A DNA stretch of 64,000 nucleotides from Prostheceraeus crozeri (GCA_907163375.1 CAJQUW010007426.1:1-64000); one strand, 5' to 3'. Shown: positions 9,980-25,200, counted from the stretch's first letter. Notes: a model not told the origin generated them from the letters alone. Numbers and translations: made by a program.

Positions 9980-12900
9980 ATCATGATTATATGTATTATT
10001 ATTACAGCATTATTAGAGCTAGACCATTTGAATTACGAAAATGTATTGTGTTAACTGCCGTAATACTCAATTTGAAGTGAACTCGATATTAATAGTGCTC
10101 AATCAGTGCGGGAACAAGTCTATGAAAATTCAGAAATTATTTGATCTTTCGTTAGCTAATGATCATAAATGAACTTACAACCATAACTGAGGCAGAAATG
10201 CACATAAATATTGCGACTTCACATTTTAAATACAAAAATGCAGGAAGCAGAAGTCCTGTCGGCAACCTCGGATTTCTTGACAAATGTGTGCGTACGCGAT
10301 TCAGTCATAACGATCCTGTTGTTAGTAGAAATCAAAATCTTCTTCGGTAAAATTAATGGAAGACATTTCATTTTTCGAAAGTCCCTGTTGTTTGCTTATA
10401 AAATAAAAGCAATACTCACAACACACTTACATTGAAAACAGCCGTACCGCCAGAAACAGCAACCGAGAGAAAACGTGACAGGTTAAAAACACTCATTGAG
10501 TTTCTAATGAAGTTGTAATTTCAAACAAACTAGCTCGAAAACTTAACCAGCTGCTTACTATGCCATTCGCCACTGACCACAAAAGTAGGCAAATTAAGTC
10601 AAAGTATCTTTCTTCGTGATCGCAAACTTATCTAGACTTTAAATTTAACTTACTCTGACATCCGTCGCAACTTGACCATGAAAAGCCCCATAGTAACATC
10701 TGTCAGCTCGTAGCGCTTCTTCGCAATTTGGGCAAACAAAAATTCCATTCAAACAAAGATGTAAATAAAGTAATGAATGAAAACATTATAGCCTCATAAG
10801 AACTCAATGAAGAAAAGACAACACAAATGTTAGGAATTCCGTTTAGCAAGTAACGTCGAACTAAAGCAAACACTGAGCAGTTGACGGAGTCATTATATTC
10901 TCCGCACGCATATACAATGATATGATGACAGCTATGTTTTGAGGGCGTCAATGGCAAATTAGAGGGCCGCGTTACGTTAATTCAAATAATGTGGAAACTA
11001 ATGCAATATCTGCATCATAAGGCATAGAAAGTGGTGAATCGATTGATATCATAGTTAATGCGTTTGCCATTGACATGCATGGATATTTTGCTTGCAACGA
11101 CAGCACAAAAGAGAAAGGATGAATTGTCTATTTGTTTGGATTGCTAACTTAGAATAATGGTGAGGTTAAAAATGAACATCGAAACCGAGATGAAGAAGCC
11201 AATGCGAGAACTGAAGGCGAGTGAATGCATGGTGCACCTCTAACTACATTATATTGAAAAAGTTAACTATTTCAAAAAAAGGAAAATCTAATACGATCTA
11301 CTTTACTCCTAAAATACAGAAAAATAATGAAGCGCAGTTTAAGTATATTTCCATGCACAACGCTTGTTCTACTGACAATGTCGTGCATAACTCTTCTTCA
11401 GATAACAAACTGTTTTCAGTTTTTAGGATAATGTATCAGAATAACAATATTTTCGTCTTTAAATCTACTTATTTAAGCTTTATTCACTGATTAAAAAGTA
11501 CATGCAATTCAATTCGTCAAAAGATTTATGAATTTCATCCTATTTTTGTCTTATATGAATTATTTGTTTGTTTGTCAAATAAAGTTTGAATAAGAACTTA
11601 TAAAACAAAATTATCAAAAGTCGACATCACAGAAAATTGGTCGAGGGATTGAGCGAGCTACTTCGGCTATAAAGAAAGAAGTAAAGAAATGTGCCACGTG
11701 CCACATTTGCGCTCGGTTGATTAATTTATTATGGAGTTGAAGTGCGAACTGACAATAAAATGTTTACATTATTTCATTACAACCAATAGTGATACTCGTA
11801 GATATATCGTGATATCAAATAAAAGCTTTGGGTGTCTAATGTTGAATACTCACTATTTCTTTCCTTTAAAGAATGAAATTGCATGAATGAACAGAAATGG
11901 AAAAAAACACTGTGCCTTAAACATTGCTTACTTAATTAATTCTTGTACCTAGCTGGCGCTGAGACGATACTCTCTACACCTGACTACTCTAGACATGATT
12001 CCCTCTACACATCCTCCAAATTTACAGACTTTGTTTCACCCCGGCTAGATCTCAATCTGCTCAGTCGTCACTGATTGAATCCAAGTATGAATTCTCAGTC
12101 ATCGAGAGGTTTGGCCCGCAGATGCGCAGGAGTTGAGCGCTATTTTCCTGTGATGTGTGTAAAATGAGATCTCAAAAAATTGAAACAGGACGGGGCCGGC
12201 GGCTGGCGTGATCAAAACTGCCGGCCGAGGTCGGGCCAGCAGCCAGAAAAAGTCGGTCGGGCCGGCGGAGTGAACTAAGCCGGCGTCTCTGTAACCTGCT
12301 AATTAAGATTGGCAGCTGCTCAATATATCATTCGATTTCTCGATTTCTACGTAGCATACGATAGGCTTGCCGGTGCTTCGGATAGGCAAGAGTTCCCGAT
12401 GAAGAGCAACGACGCTGATTTCGCTGCATCGCTGCACCAAGAATTTCTATACAAATTGATCTATCAGGTAATAAGACAATTGAGCAGCAATAATAATGAC
12501 AATAATAATAATTGAGCAGCAATTCGCGTAATAATTTATTCAATACATGGAATAATTTTACGATAGATAGCTAGCGAACACATGATTCTCATAAAATTCA
12601 TTATTTATTCCGGAAGCTCTGTTTAAGATAGAGTACGGCTTAAACTAGATGTAAGCAAATAATTGTCTATATATTAGGACTTAATCATCATCGACGTGCC
12701 CTCACTGCCGTCAAGCCAAATATGAAAACTTCGTAGCACTCATCACGAAGCATCAAACTCAAGCTACAATTAGAATCCTCGATCAAAAACTTCATTTATT
12801 ATTACCTAATTTTATTAATGTACTTGCAAATAGTTGTGTCTTTGAACATTATTCCCTACAAGACGGAAAAACAACAAAAATTAATAATTTCTCCTCATGC

Positions 12901-13129
12901 GTTGTAGCGGCTATTCTATTTACCTAAACGGTTTTATCATCGCCAACTTTCAGTAATATTGCTCAGTTCTGTCAGCAGCTTTGAATAGTGACTTGAAGAA
13001 TAATTTTAAAGAAACGGTTTGCAATGTTTGCGTCATAAAAATAATGTCATCACATTCCTACAATGTTTCAGTTGTGTTTTAACTGAATAGACAATTAATT
13101 CTAGAATTAATAACCGGCTGGTTCCAACC
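9980..13129. other. Gene-poor AT-rich stretch; CCGG-rich patch at 12,185-12,295
   Basis: No gene is recognised. The patch at 12,185-12,295 is sharply GC-rich, with several GCCGGC and GGCCGG blocks. It ends in GGCGTCTCTG, which read inward on the minus strand gives CAGAGACGCCGG, a hAT-like terminus; no matching left end or 8-bp duplication was found. A short (AAT)n-like run lies near 12,490-12,510. The remainder shows no repeated or coding structure that I can support. Confidence 0.5.
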
Positions 13130-14340
13130 CTGATAAGCGCATTTGGAGCAATTGAACGGATCTCTACAGACAGCCATTTTCCCTGACTCATGGAAGCCAA
13201 CATCACGCCGGTTGCTAAGAAATGTAATATTAGCCCTTCTGATCCAACCTCGCACTGGCCTGTATCAAAGTTGATCCTATTAAAGTTAACTGAGCGATTT
13301 GTTGTACGCCATCTGTTACCATCTTTGTAGTGTGCCCACTCTACGGGAACTGCACTCTTGAAAGTTTCATCAGAGACTTTATCAGAGATCGACTTGGGAA
13401 AATTTACACTAATTGATTGCTGGATTTCTCCGCCGCCTTTGACTGTGTCAATCATGAAATTCTTATTAAGCGACTTGAGATAACGTATGGCTTCTGTGAT
13501 GCAATTCTGAAATGGTTCTCATCATGCTTGAATGGAGGGAGACAGTCTGTTAGGGAGTCGGAAGCCCCAAAATCACCGCCAATCACTGTCTCATGTGGTG
13601 TTCCTCAAGGTTCAGTCGTCGATCTCCTTTTCCTGATGTACACGGCTGATCTGACATAGATAATAAAATCACACGGTCTGCTCTATCATACATATGCAGA
13701 TGATATTCAACTTTATGGCTTTTTCCTCCCATCAGACACCCTCACACTTCAAACAGCAGTATCGGCATGTATCGATAACAATTCTAAGTGGATTAACTAC
13801 AACCGAGTCCACCTTATTTAGAAAGGTGAAATGAATGTGTTGTTCTTCCGTCAAAACGCCAATTTCATGTAGTGGAATTAACATTCAACCAGTCTCTGTT
13901 GTCTAAGACCTTGGTGTTTCTATTGACTCATGTAGCCAGCACTGTGCTTTGGTCTGCTGAGGCAGATTCGCACGATTCGCTGGTCCGTGCTCCATTAGCG
14001 AACAGGCTAATAGGGATCGCCTTGCTAATAGTCTCCCTCGTACATTTAAGGATAGCCTACTTTCCGGTTTATCATCAAATGCGCACTCCAAACTATAATC
14101 AGCACAACGCTGGCAAAAGACTGGTTTTCGACACCCGCTACTGCACAGTGATCACGTGTCACCTCTTTTCGAATCAGTACAGTGGCCTCGCATTGATGAA
14201 CGCATACGCTTCCGCCTTACGGTTCTAGCTCATCGCTGCTTACATGTGAAGCTCCATTCTACCTTGCTGATTCTCTACAGCTGGTGGCCAACCACCAATT
14301 CATAAATCCGCTTGCCTGTCGAACGACAGAGCATTTCCTG
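13130..14340 (+). pseudogene. Decayed LINE reverse transcriptase fragment (L2/CR1-like)
   Basis: Pieces of a non-LTR reverse transcriptase appear in order on the + strand but in different frames. FPDSWK and TPVAKK are near 13,180-13,215, LDFSAAFDCVNHEIL near 13,420-13,460 (motif A), VSCGVPQGS near 13,590-13,615 (motif B), YADDIQLYG near 13,695-13,720 (motif C) and DLGVSIDS near 13,905. A C-terminal block with SPLFESVQWPRIDERIRFRL lies near 14,155-14,215. Frameshifts and stops between blocks, plus a missing endonuclease domain, show it is 5' truncated and long dead. The motif set (YADDTQLY-type catalytic box, 'HWLP'-type tail) suits the L2/CR1 group of LINEs; the exact clade is not decided by eye. 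Confidence 0.8.
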
Positions 14341-17300
14341 TTGCTGCTGAACTGATCTTTTCTTTGTAGTCCATGCGAAATGCCACTATAAATTTATCGT
14401 TCAATCATGAAAGTACGAGTATGCATCAATCACAGATGGCATCAACTATCAAAGCTCAACGAAAGCAACAAAAAATATTTACTGCACTGTATGGATGTCC
14501 AGTAAATTGTATACATACAGGAATACATTTAGGAATAGCACCCTGTATATTTCAATTTTCCACCTAAGATGAAGCTTCTCGATATTTACTTTCAATGTAT
14601 CGGATTGTCATGCAAAGCACATGTTGGAGTCATTCAATAATAACGCAGACAAGCACATAACCTAAGAATATTGAATACATGTAGATTGCTTTACAGACTT
14701 GTAGCTATTCATGTGCTCTGACAACGTTCACTTCGCTTTTTATTCTTCATTGGGATTTGTCTCCAATATCAGAGGCAACTATCTTCTGTATGTAGATAAA
14801 CAAAAAATGATATCATGTGAAATTTATTTATTCAAGTACACCAAACGTCAAGGGAAACGTCCAATAAAAACCATCTGCATTTTCCAAAGCAGCAACAAAA
14901 ACTTCAGAAAAGTCTTATCAACTCAAAGCATTGAATAGCTCAGCTGTTTCCACAGGAGCGAGTGGACAAAAAGAGAAGCAGAAACACAAACAGAATTCAG
15001 AATTACAAATCATGAAGTTTCAATAACACGTGGATAAAACTGCAGCATACAGTTAGATTTTTCGAGAGCGTCTGTCAGGGGCCATTCAGTAGTGAGGGAA
15101 GTATGGGGAATAATTTGCCATAGGTTTCAATCGGCAACCATTTTCGTCTAATCTAGTCGACCAGTTGTGGAGGTGCTACATGATAGGTCCCTGTGTTTCC
15201 CTACCACTATTACGGCACCAGTCGATCAGTTCTCAATATATCTAACAATGTACTACCTGGTGTTGACACAAGAAAATTGGCAGCCTTTTCGTCCCTTTGG
15301 CGCCTGGTCTATGTACGTCGGCAGCTTGAAAGCATGAGCCTAAGGCACGTCGCACAGAAATCTAGAGGTTGATCTGATGCGCATACATTGACGTAATTTT
15401 AAACAGAACAGTTCAAATGAAACTTTTTTATTACATGATCGAATGTTCAACTTACGTTCGATGATCGTCGTTTCGAGCACCTGAAAGAGGAAATAAAGTA
15501 ATGTTAAGGTGGGCAATTTTCATATTTCTAGATGATAACTAAAAAAACGATCCGTGCCTAGTAAGTGAAACTTTTTGTCACTTCACACATTGAATGTGTT
15601 AACTCAAGGCGTTGATAGGAATAAAAAATGTTCAGGTGCTAAAGGGATGTGACATATAGAAGCTGAGTACAATTCATTTTCCCTTGCTCCCTTTTCAAAC
15701 TCAACCCTTTCTGAATATGAAAGGTTAGATACATCTTCCATGTTCGAACACAGCGTTGTCGTGTAGGATCAAACCACACGATCAATTTCTGCTCCATCGC
15801 TTGACAGTGAAAACGAGAAGTCGTTGAAAGAAACAGCAATTATTCTTTTACAAAATTACTTTACACTATATGTATTTCATGATACTGTAACATCATAAGT
15901 ACGTTAATAATTTGATATTCTTCTTTTCTTTCCTTTTTCCTTTTAGTTAGGCTAGCTGTGCTAGTTAGTTAGTTCAGTTATTATTTACATCTTTTATGCA
16001 ACTACAAGCTATTACATGAGGCATATAAGCTACTATATCAGAGTCAAGTGATTAATACCCAGGTATTCAAATTAAACATTGTCAAATTGTCACTAACAGT
16101 ATATAATATCTAACAACATAGTGCGGACAGCAAGTAAGCATATTCTCAACAATGCTGAAAAATCATAGGATATTTGATTTGAAAATCCATTTTCAGGCGG
16201 ATGGATATTTCGCACAATATTTTCACACGCTCTTTTTGGTTGTCTGAAACGCCTCAAAACCACTCGAACGCATATCAAGACTTTTGTACATCAAAAAACT
16301 AACCGTTTGATTTCCAAATCCCTCAATTCATATAGAGGTGAACATTCGAAGGTGGTAGTTCACAATAACAACAAATCGTCAGACCCCTTCACATCCAATA
16401 TGGCGTAAATTATAATGTCAGCAATACCCATCCAATCCCTAGACAATCTACAGACACTATCTGTTTAGGAAGAATTACAATTTATGCTCAATTTCATTTC
16501 AATGCAATTTTATGCATTAAAAGTGCTCTAGCTGTCACTATTTGTTTCAATAACAACAAACTTTGTGTCTCATTATAGCATTCATCAAAATATATTTATT
16601 AGTCATGTGTAAATGACACCCTGCGTGATTTCTGACATTTTAATGATCATTTGCTATAAATAAGATGAGCGTAGATTAATGCAGAAAAAATGAATTTCAT
16701 TATTGGCACAAAAAGACAGTGACTGATAAATGATTTATATAATCAATATAGCGGCGACACGCAAGTTTTACCGAAAGACAGATCGCAAGACGGACACGCG
16801 ACTATGCATTTGTTTTACCGGTTGATGTATAAATATTTTGTTCCTAATATATAACAATAAATATTCGCAAAATTTACAAAATAACATTGTTTTACATGTA
16901 TAATGCGCAATAAACATAGGACGGTGAGTAGAAGTTAATATAGAATCTAATTGAGCTTGAAGAGTGGAGAGGGTCAAATAATAGTACTCAAAGAGGAAGT
17001 GTAAACATGAGCTGTCAAAATGCGCTATACGTATTAACGTCGTTGTGATAATTTCGTCAATTAAATAAAGATCGACCATTTGATCTGCTGCTCTTTTGAT
17101 AGCTCATATCAAAGAATAAAATCGTTAACAAAATTTTGAAACAAAATGGAAACCATTGCAGCCTGATGTCCTTTCAGAACAGAATTCGTTCTGTTGTCAG
17201 AAAAACGCTTACTTCTTCGAAGTCTTCTACAAGGATGAGAAACAGCAGATTGATCAATTTGTTAAAGAGTTACTTTACTTACCATTGTATGTAAAACACA

Positions 17301-20300
17301 ATCACAAAAAGGTTTCAAAGCATCAAAATATTGAAAATCAAACTCTCAATATCAGAAACAGATAATCAAAGAGGAAAATTGAATCGATTCGTTTCAACTC
17401 ATGCCTTCCATTGAAACAATCAATAGAAAATTCGTTTACAATTGTTATGTTCAGATAAAAAATATGCTTGTCAATGTCAATAAAACGAACAGCCATACCA
17501 GTTTAATGATCTCCAATAATATTTGAAGTTATTTCTGTTCAACCATATTCACTGAAATACGTTGAATTTCCTAGTTTCAATTTCATGTACGTTAAAACTG
17601 TCAGGCCATTTTCATTCGAAAACAAAGAGAATTGTGAAAGATTACTAATTTCTTATGCATACATTGATTTAGGCAGAAGCATCAGCAACATAAACTTTGA
17701 TCGTTAATCTACAGCATGATATAGCACCGGTGACACAAGAAGTTTCATTTTCAAGTAGGTGCAAAAGGGTATAAATGCAATCCTGGATTCACATCCTGTG
17801 CTTCCAAAGTAACTGAAGTATCCAACTTAGATGATGAAGGGCATATACAGCCGCACACTGTACTTGCCATTGACTTCATAGTTTAACCGAAAGAGATGAC
17901 ATAAACAATGAATGCTACGTATAAATGGAATATGAGCAACTTTAAAAAAAAAGTAAGTAGAAAGTGAAGCCCTTAATTGATTATCAATGTATGAAATATG
18001 CATGTTTAGGTATACGAACAATGTACTTTTGTAAGTATATCCTATATCTGCATGTAAATAAAACTAATGTAATTTAAGCATATTTGTAAGGAGACAAAGG
18101 AAGAAATGCATATATAACTAAAATTACGTAACCTGACTAGAATCCTGCATGTATCGTAGCCTTTTCATTACAAGTCTACATGCACGTACGTTTTCAATAT
18201 AAGATGCTACGACCTAGAATATCATTACATTTTGGAGAATCCCCAAGTTGCATGTGCCCTACCAGCACCAATTTAATAAATTGACATGATAGTCATTGCA
18301 AGAAGGATTACCTGCATTTGTCCTTAGTACGAGTATATGGCATATATGCAGCAGCCATTTACAAACATAAATGTTCCAGCAGACCTACAGTTATTGTCGC
18401 AAAAAGTTAAATTGCTAATTTAGTCATAAGAATGTTAATTACGGATGCTGATATTAGTGATTGTTATCAACGCACATGTAGGTGTACCGTGAAACCTACT
18501 TTCCGGACCACCTCCATAAAAGGATTATTTTGCGTCCTCCCGTGAAAAAGGGTTATAATTTGACTGCCTTATAATGGATCACCTCCATATTGAGAACTCC
18601 ATGTGTCACATACATTTTATTCTATTTTGAGTATTGCAAAATACAAAATGTCCGCTTGATTAGATCTCACATACTTCAAATTTAGGCATAAATGGAAATC
18701 AAAAAAATTTCACTTAAGTTAATCAAATTATTTAAATGCCACAATGGTTCAGAATAGACGAGTGATTACACATCATAATCATAAGCATTATTCAATGCAT
18801 TAAATTCATTTGAAGAAACTATATTGAACCACAATATTGAACTTAAAATTTTTTGGACTCAGAATAAATGAACTTCTAGATCTACGAAACTGGTTGACGC
18901 GACCAATTGATCAACATTCCATAAAAACGGCAGAAGTTCAATTCCACAGCGCATCTTCTCATCAATAGCGAAGTATGGCTAATTCTGAAAAGTACATGCG
19001 ATCATCACGTACTGCGCGTAATTGCGTAAGTGACATGAGTTAAAACAGAAAACGGCCCGATATTTTTATCCTGATACAAATCTCATAAATCGTTTCGACG
19101 CATCTAAAAAATAATGATATAAAGTTCGAAGTTGATTTCAAGTTGAACTAATTCCCTAAAATCCATCTTTACATTGCATCTACAAATAAATTAAAATTGA
19201 TCTTGCAGAATTGAAAGATCCTGCTTTTATCTGAATGTGTCGCTAATCGAAAAATATTGCCGTTGTTGAATGGAAACTTCTACTATTTTTATTACTTTGC
19301 CGCTGCAGAGTCGCAATTGTCGGTGTTGAACTGGAATAGTCGTTCCTACTCAAGTGAGTGTCGTTGTTGACTGAAAAAAAAACTTCCATCTGCAGTCTAC
19401 ACGTCCATGGCTGCATCATTGACTGTACCATTTGCGTTTGTTCCTTCCATCTGTCCTTTTATACTGTTGTCATCTTGCTGTATCAATGGTGATTATACAT
19501 GACCGGCGCGCTCTCCCGTCTGAGTGTGATGGTGCCTTTACGTAAAGCAACCAAGTGTGATAATTCACAGTAACGTGAATGAAATTGCCACAACTCAAGT
19601 TTTTTAAGGTTATTCAGTTTATAACAGGCCTTCATCTGTTAATTTGCAGATAACTACATTAATGATGTTATCTTCAGGAACGCAATCATATTCCTAATTC
19701 TGTGTACTTCGGCTACAGCTTCAACCCTTTTCAAGAAAACAGTGAACATGAAATATTGTATGAAAGTCAAACATGCTAACAAAAAAGCATTAGTTAACAT
19801 AGTTAAGCACCTACCATGTTTGCGGCCAATCAGGCACCTTAAAAACATTCTGAAAAAGAAAATGGCAATTTTGAAGGTCCGCAAGTAAATTTCACAGAAA
19901 ACATGGTCAAAGTACGAAGTGGTTTTGGAAAAATGTTGATTAAGTTGAAATGAAGTGACACAAGTACGTAGCAAAATTCATTCTCACATAAGTCATGTGA
20001 AATTTGCTGGTTAGAACCTATCTCCCATAAAATGTCTCTAAGGTACATGAATTATCATAGTATAGAGGAGGAACTGGCATAAGTTGAAAATTTATCTATT
20101 TGATATGACTTCTAAAAATTAGTTTATTCAATCAGTAAGCTTTCAATGGAGAAGGAAGCGGAAAATTGAAAGAATAGTATACAAGGTATGTTACCTGCAG
20201 GCTTTGATTTAGCTGCTGTGAATTATGTGTTATGCTGGTATTATGTCTTATATTACTTCTTACCTTTTGCTAATGTAAAAGGCCTGTTTACAGAAGTAAA

Positions 20301-22179
20301 TAGGTGAATGAACTACTTTGTATTCATTACACTGCATTCAATTCTACCAAATGCATTTAATGCCGGCAAGTGACAGGGGATTTGCCTTGTAAGGCAGTAT
20401 ATAATATAAGATAACTGAAAGGTGTGGATGACTAAAGATTACCAACAAGCCACCTACATTCAACAGATCGACAAGATAGTAGACATGCATTCTCCGAGGT
20501 CGCGTGAATGAGAACACTACGCGCCATTCATTGACATGTTTGATAGGATACAAAGTCAAAATGAATGACTGAAATCTGCTAAAATCTGAAGCTACGTATC
20601 AATATTCAGCGTGTGCAAATTACATCCTTGCATGGCAAAATATCCCTTAGTTTTTGATCGCATTAATACATTGGTGATAGGGTTCCCCAGTACTTTCTGA
20701 TGATTGGGTAAATGATATTTATGCAAATGATCACAGTCAGCACACAGTCTGCAGCACTAGATCAACATCCGCCTAACTGTGACCAGGCGACCACTGGATA
20801 ATGCTAAATCGCTTCCGGTGGGAGATTCGCAGCCTTAAAGCATAGGACAGGACCATCATCCCAACGATTCGAGCCGACGTAGAGTTTAGTGCACATCTAC
20901 ATTGCGAAGTATGAATCTATAGTAATCAGGGGGGGAATCAAATATTGGCATTTTGGAATATTGTTTCTCCTTATAGCTAATGCACAGTTGAAGTCCTCTC
21001 CCTTGCACGGAATTTCAAGGAAGTTACTGAATAGCGAGAATAAATGAGCAACGAACAGAGCACTATTTTAATCTTATATACGAGAGACGAAGAGTTTTCA
21101 ACAGCGTCTGATATAGTGATGAAATGACGGCAATGCTTGCCATGAGAATAATCCTTCACAAACAATGCTTATGCTGTATGTGTGTGAGAAATTAATCATT
21201 CACTTTCTCAATTCATTCTTTCAAAATCAAGAAAAAATCCATTTTCCAATGAACTCAAAATGAATGCCTTTGGCTAATTTGAACATTTAAAAAAGAGAAC
21301 TAAAAAAGGAAAGAGAAATTAGAAAAGAGAAATAAAATAATATTTGGTTTGAGTATTATATTTTCATTAACAATTTGAAATTTCAGCTAGCTAATCAGAT
21401 GATTTACAGCGAACATTGTTAGGAAACATTTTTAAGGATTCAAGTCCATTTCATGGAATCTACAAAATAAGAGGACTATTTATTTAAACTCCCTGTTTAA
21501 AGCTGCAGTCATACCCGGGCAAATTGGAGATGTGCAATAAGCATATTGAGTGAAATTTCGACGGCATTCATTAAATACTACGTTTAGCACACTACTGACA
21601 CGTCACCAAAGTTAGTGCCCGTGCAATAGTTAATAAATGCTCCTTTTTGCAAACACAATGTAATTAGAAGAATTATATATTGAGTTGCATCCCCAGTTGA
21701 AAAATGGTAGCAGACCTGAATAGCCGCCATTTCATCCAATGCCAGAAATCTTCTGAAGACTTGTTCACTTCTCTCAACATCGACAGAACTTCATATTTAA
21801 AGTTGCAGTCATACTCGAGCAAATGTTTGACTCCAATACATTTCATGACAACTTATCACTTAAACCACTTTCTTCACTTCCTTGCAGCGAGAAAAGAATG
21901 ACCGCTAATCAGAAAATTATTCACATCCTACTGATCTTATTGTCAAACTATCAAAAGTAACTTGGCTTAATTTTTATGCATGAGAGAGAAGTAAGGAATA
22001 AAGGAAATGTCAAGATATCTCGCATTATTTTGGAGTAACTGCGTTGATAGATAGGATCTATTTTGGAGCAATTTCAAATAAGCTTAAATGAATCATGAAC
22101 ACTTAGAAATGGCAACATTCAGTTTAATTTATCACAACTGATTTTTAGGCACCCAGCAACTAACACTCAAAATGAAATT
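14341..22179. other. Gene-poor AT-rich stretch
   Basis: No gene, transposon or RNA gene is supported. GC-richer unexplained patches lie at 15,060-15,370 and 20,726-20,880 and may be old repeats. Near 21,497-21,526 and 21,800-21,829 a 30-bp near-repeat occurs (TTTAAAG[CT]TGCAGTCATAC core). Short open frames through this region have neither family motifs nor convincing splice sites. Confidence 0.5.
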
Positions 22180-22248
22180 TGAAGGAATCGAACCAGCTGC
22201 TTTTGAGACAGCTGCCTACGTCGGTAACCTCAAAGCTATCGGGGCCTA
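22180..22248 (-). repeat. tRNA-like relic, probably a SINE head
   Basis: On the minus strand an A-box-like TAGCTTTGAGGTTA (22,225-22,238) is followed about 45 bp later by a perfect B box, GGTTCGATTCC (22,184-22,194). This is the internal promoter pattern of RNA polymerase III for tRNA genes and tRNA-derived SINEs. The acceptor stem does not pair and the T stem has mismatches, so it is not a functional tRNA gene. No LINE-type tail is recognised after it. Confidence 0.45.
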
Positions 22249-25200
22249 TGAGATGATTGCATAATCTTGCTAGTTGTATTGATGACATGCCTATCATTGA
22301 CAATTCACACCGTCTTAAGGAGGGGTTTCCATTAGTTTAAGGATGTCGCTGCAGCGTAGGACATTAAAGCAGAAAAATCCGGGTATATCCGATAGATCAT
22401 TACAATATGACAAAAATTCAAAGTTCTGAATCATTTTACATGCATGTTTCAGATTTTCACTGACTTATTGCGATGAAAGCTACACTTAAATTTGTACACT
22501 ACGTCATTCATTCAAGGAATCATGTGTTTTAATAAGTGACACAATGCAACAAAAATATTGTCATTTCTTTCATGAGGATTCCCTATTCTACACAAGAGCA
22601 AGGAAACATTTCACTTGTTTAATTTGTAAATTACATTTAATGATTTTCAACATTGCCATAGATCGATGAAATGAACCCAAGAATGGAAACGCCATCAAAA
22701 ACCCCATTGATTTCTACACGCATTTTACTTTAAGTCATTCAGTGACTTCAAGCAGCTGTGAATGGTATCAGCTGACCCGAAATCACAGCGGTTAAGAGTT
22801 TTACCTCAATGAGTCTTAAATTGATAACGATGTTGTATTACCAACATGTTTCTGAATGCGTTAACGCTAGGATTTCGACCGTTATTTGAATTGATAGTTG
22901 CGTCACTGTCTGATAAAAGAAGCGCGCAGATCTCAATCCTGTCTATCAAAATCAATGATGCATGAATGAATGTTAACACGATACTCAGTATAGATGATAG
23001 GAACATTCACTGTCAATTGTATTTCCTTTCCCCGTATGTCATGTGCCAAGCTAGAAGGACATTCATTCACAAAAGAATTCAAGAATAGAGATTAATTTCT
23101 TCACGTTTTTCTGTTCCGACATTTAGACACTGTGCCAGATAATTTAAAAGAGCATAGCCTTTCTGGTATAAGTGACATGTTTTAATTGTCATCAACTGTC
23201 ATCTTTAGGCACGAATATATCAATGATGAAATGAGGCTGTCTGGACAGTCTTTACTGCTTCCTATAGACCAGGGGTCGGGAGCCTATTATCATTGAGCCT
23301 AATGTAATTTTATGAGTGATTCTAAATGTCAGTTCTGATTGCTTCTAGTGAATGTCAAAAATCATGACAATCTCCACAAAATCCCCATAGAAGCGCTATG
23401 GGAGCTGTGGGGATGGCCTCAGCACCCATACCCCACAGAATCCCCATCCTCACGGCAACCCTGGGTATACCTACGCAACACATGCATCGTCAATGGATAC
23501 AACCAATGTTTCATTCTTGCTCCATTATTTTGCGACATTTAGGCAATGTGGATGCACGATTCTATTCATTTAAGGACCTACCTATTCATAGACTTATTTA
23601 CAAGCTCAAATTAGATTGTTAGATGAAATACATGAATATAAGATGGAATTCATAAAACAATCTGTGAACTATACGATGCGACATTGCAGGTTCATTCGTT
23701 ATTGTATCTTGAAATGACTACTGTGCTCTCAAATGATTTCATTCTTTATCCAGTGAGTGCGTGATAAAAGCGCCACGTGTCTCAGGGAATGATTATCGGT
23801 ACTTTTTTAAATTTGTGACATCAGCTAGTGTCCCTATGTGCGCCAGAGATTCGGTAAAATGCATGCTTAAAAAGGAGAAAATGGGCTTAAATTCATGTTA
23901 TTTCCCATCTGATGGTTAGATGTCCCCATCTCCTTCATAATATAGAAATACAGATCGTTCATGTCGATGTTGTAGAGAATTTTGAGAAAACATTCCACTT
24001 TCCGAGACAATTGGGAAAAGCATGTAGCTATGCTTCAATCAATTTTAACAAACGCCTCAATAGAAATCACTCATTAATTGAGTTATAAAGGCGGTCCGGC
24101 CTATAAGCTTGGTTTGCTTTAGCAACCACTCAATCTTTTTCTTTAAATTTATTTTGTCATTATTGATCTTTGAATACATGCATACAATTATCAGTCTCAC
24201 TTCAGGGTGCATTAAGAAGTTATTAGTTAATACTTGTCATTAATTAAGTTATCAGTTATTAGTTCATTTACTAAATTCGTTCTCGCAACCCAAGTTTTTG
24301 GAACCTCGGGCACGGCACCCAAGGCCAAGGCTAAACACAAGGTCCAACCTTGAACCCGCATGAATCACAGAGGCGAATATTATTTGTACATACTTTTCTA
24401 CCCATGTTGTGATGACATCAATCAGTTGATGAGTTAATGTGTTAAAATTCTTTCAGTAGCAGTACAAAATCGAAGAAAAATTTCAACTCACATTAGGTAC
24501 AAATACACTTGATACGAAAGACAATCAGCTTGACTAAAATTTGGAAACTTCGGCATTTAAGATCAGAACCTTGAATATCTGTAGTGCTTCCTATCTCGTA
24601 ATGCGCCAGCTATTGTCTGATAGTCAAAGATTTTTAGCTAAGATGAACCAGTGCGAGATAGAGGAGTTAACCGACTTTAAATACGTGCGTATTTCAAATA
24701 ACTTTGCTAATACCGTTGAACAATTTGAACAAAGCTATAAATCCTCTTCTCTGTCAAGTGTACAAAATGTCTAATTGAAAGAATTAGGGAGTGTTAAACA
24801 ATTGATCAAGACATGCTGGCACGGGTCGCCGTTTCTTTGCATGCCAGAATGCAACAGTCAAAACTGAACAGTGGCCGACAACTCAACTTTAAACGAAACG
24901 GCTTGCAAAAATCGGGATTCGGGAATGAACAGGAATAGTATTAGCAGCGCAATTGAAGAGAATGAGAAAGCATTAAAAATGAAATATTGCCACAATCTCT
25001 AAAAAGTTCAAAATATAAAAGGATTTGAAAACACGACGGCAACTAACAATTAGTTGGAGAAGAAGTTGAGGGAGAGACACTATCAAGGAAAGAAAATATT
25101 TCAAAAGAACAGTGCAAAATTAGCGAATACTTGATTAGCAACATGAAGGCACTGCAAATGGTTCAAAGAGAAAATCAAGACAAAACTAAAGAAGTTTCCC

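Noticed and set aside
23276-23295. CAGGGGTCGGGAGCC as a hAT left end
   Set aside because: No right terminus and no 8-bp duplication of CTATAGAC could be found downstream.
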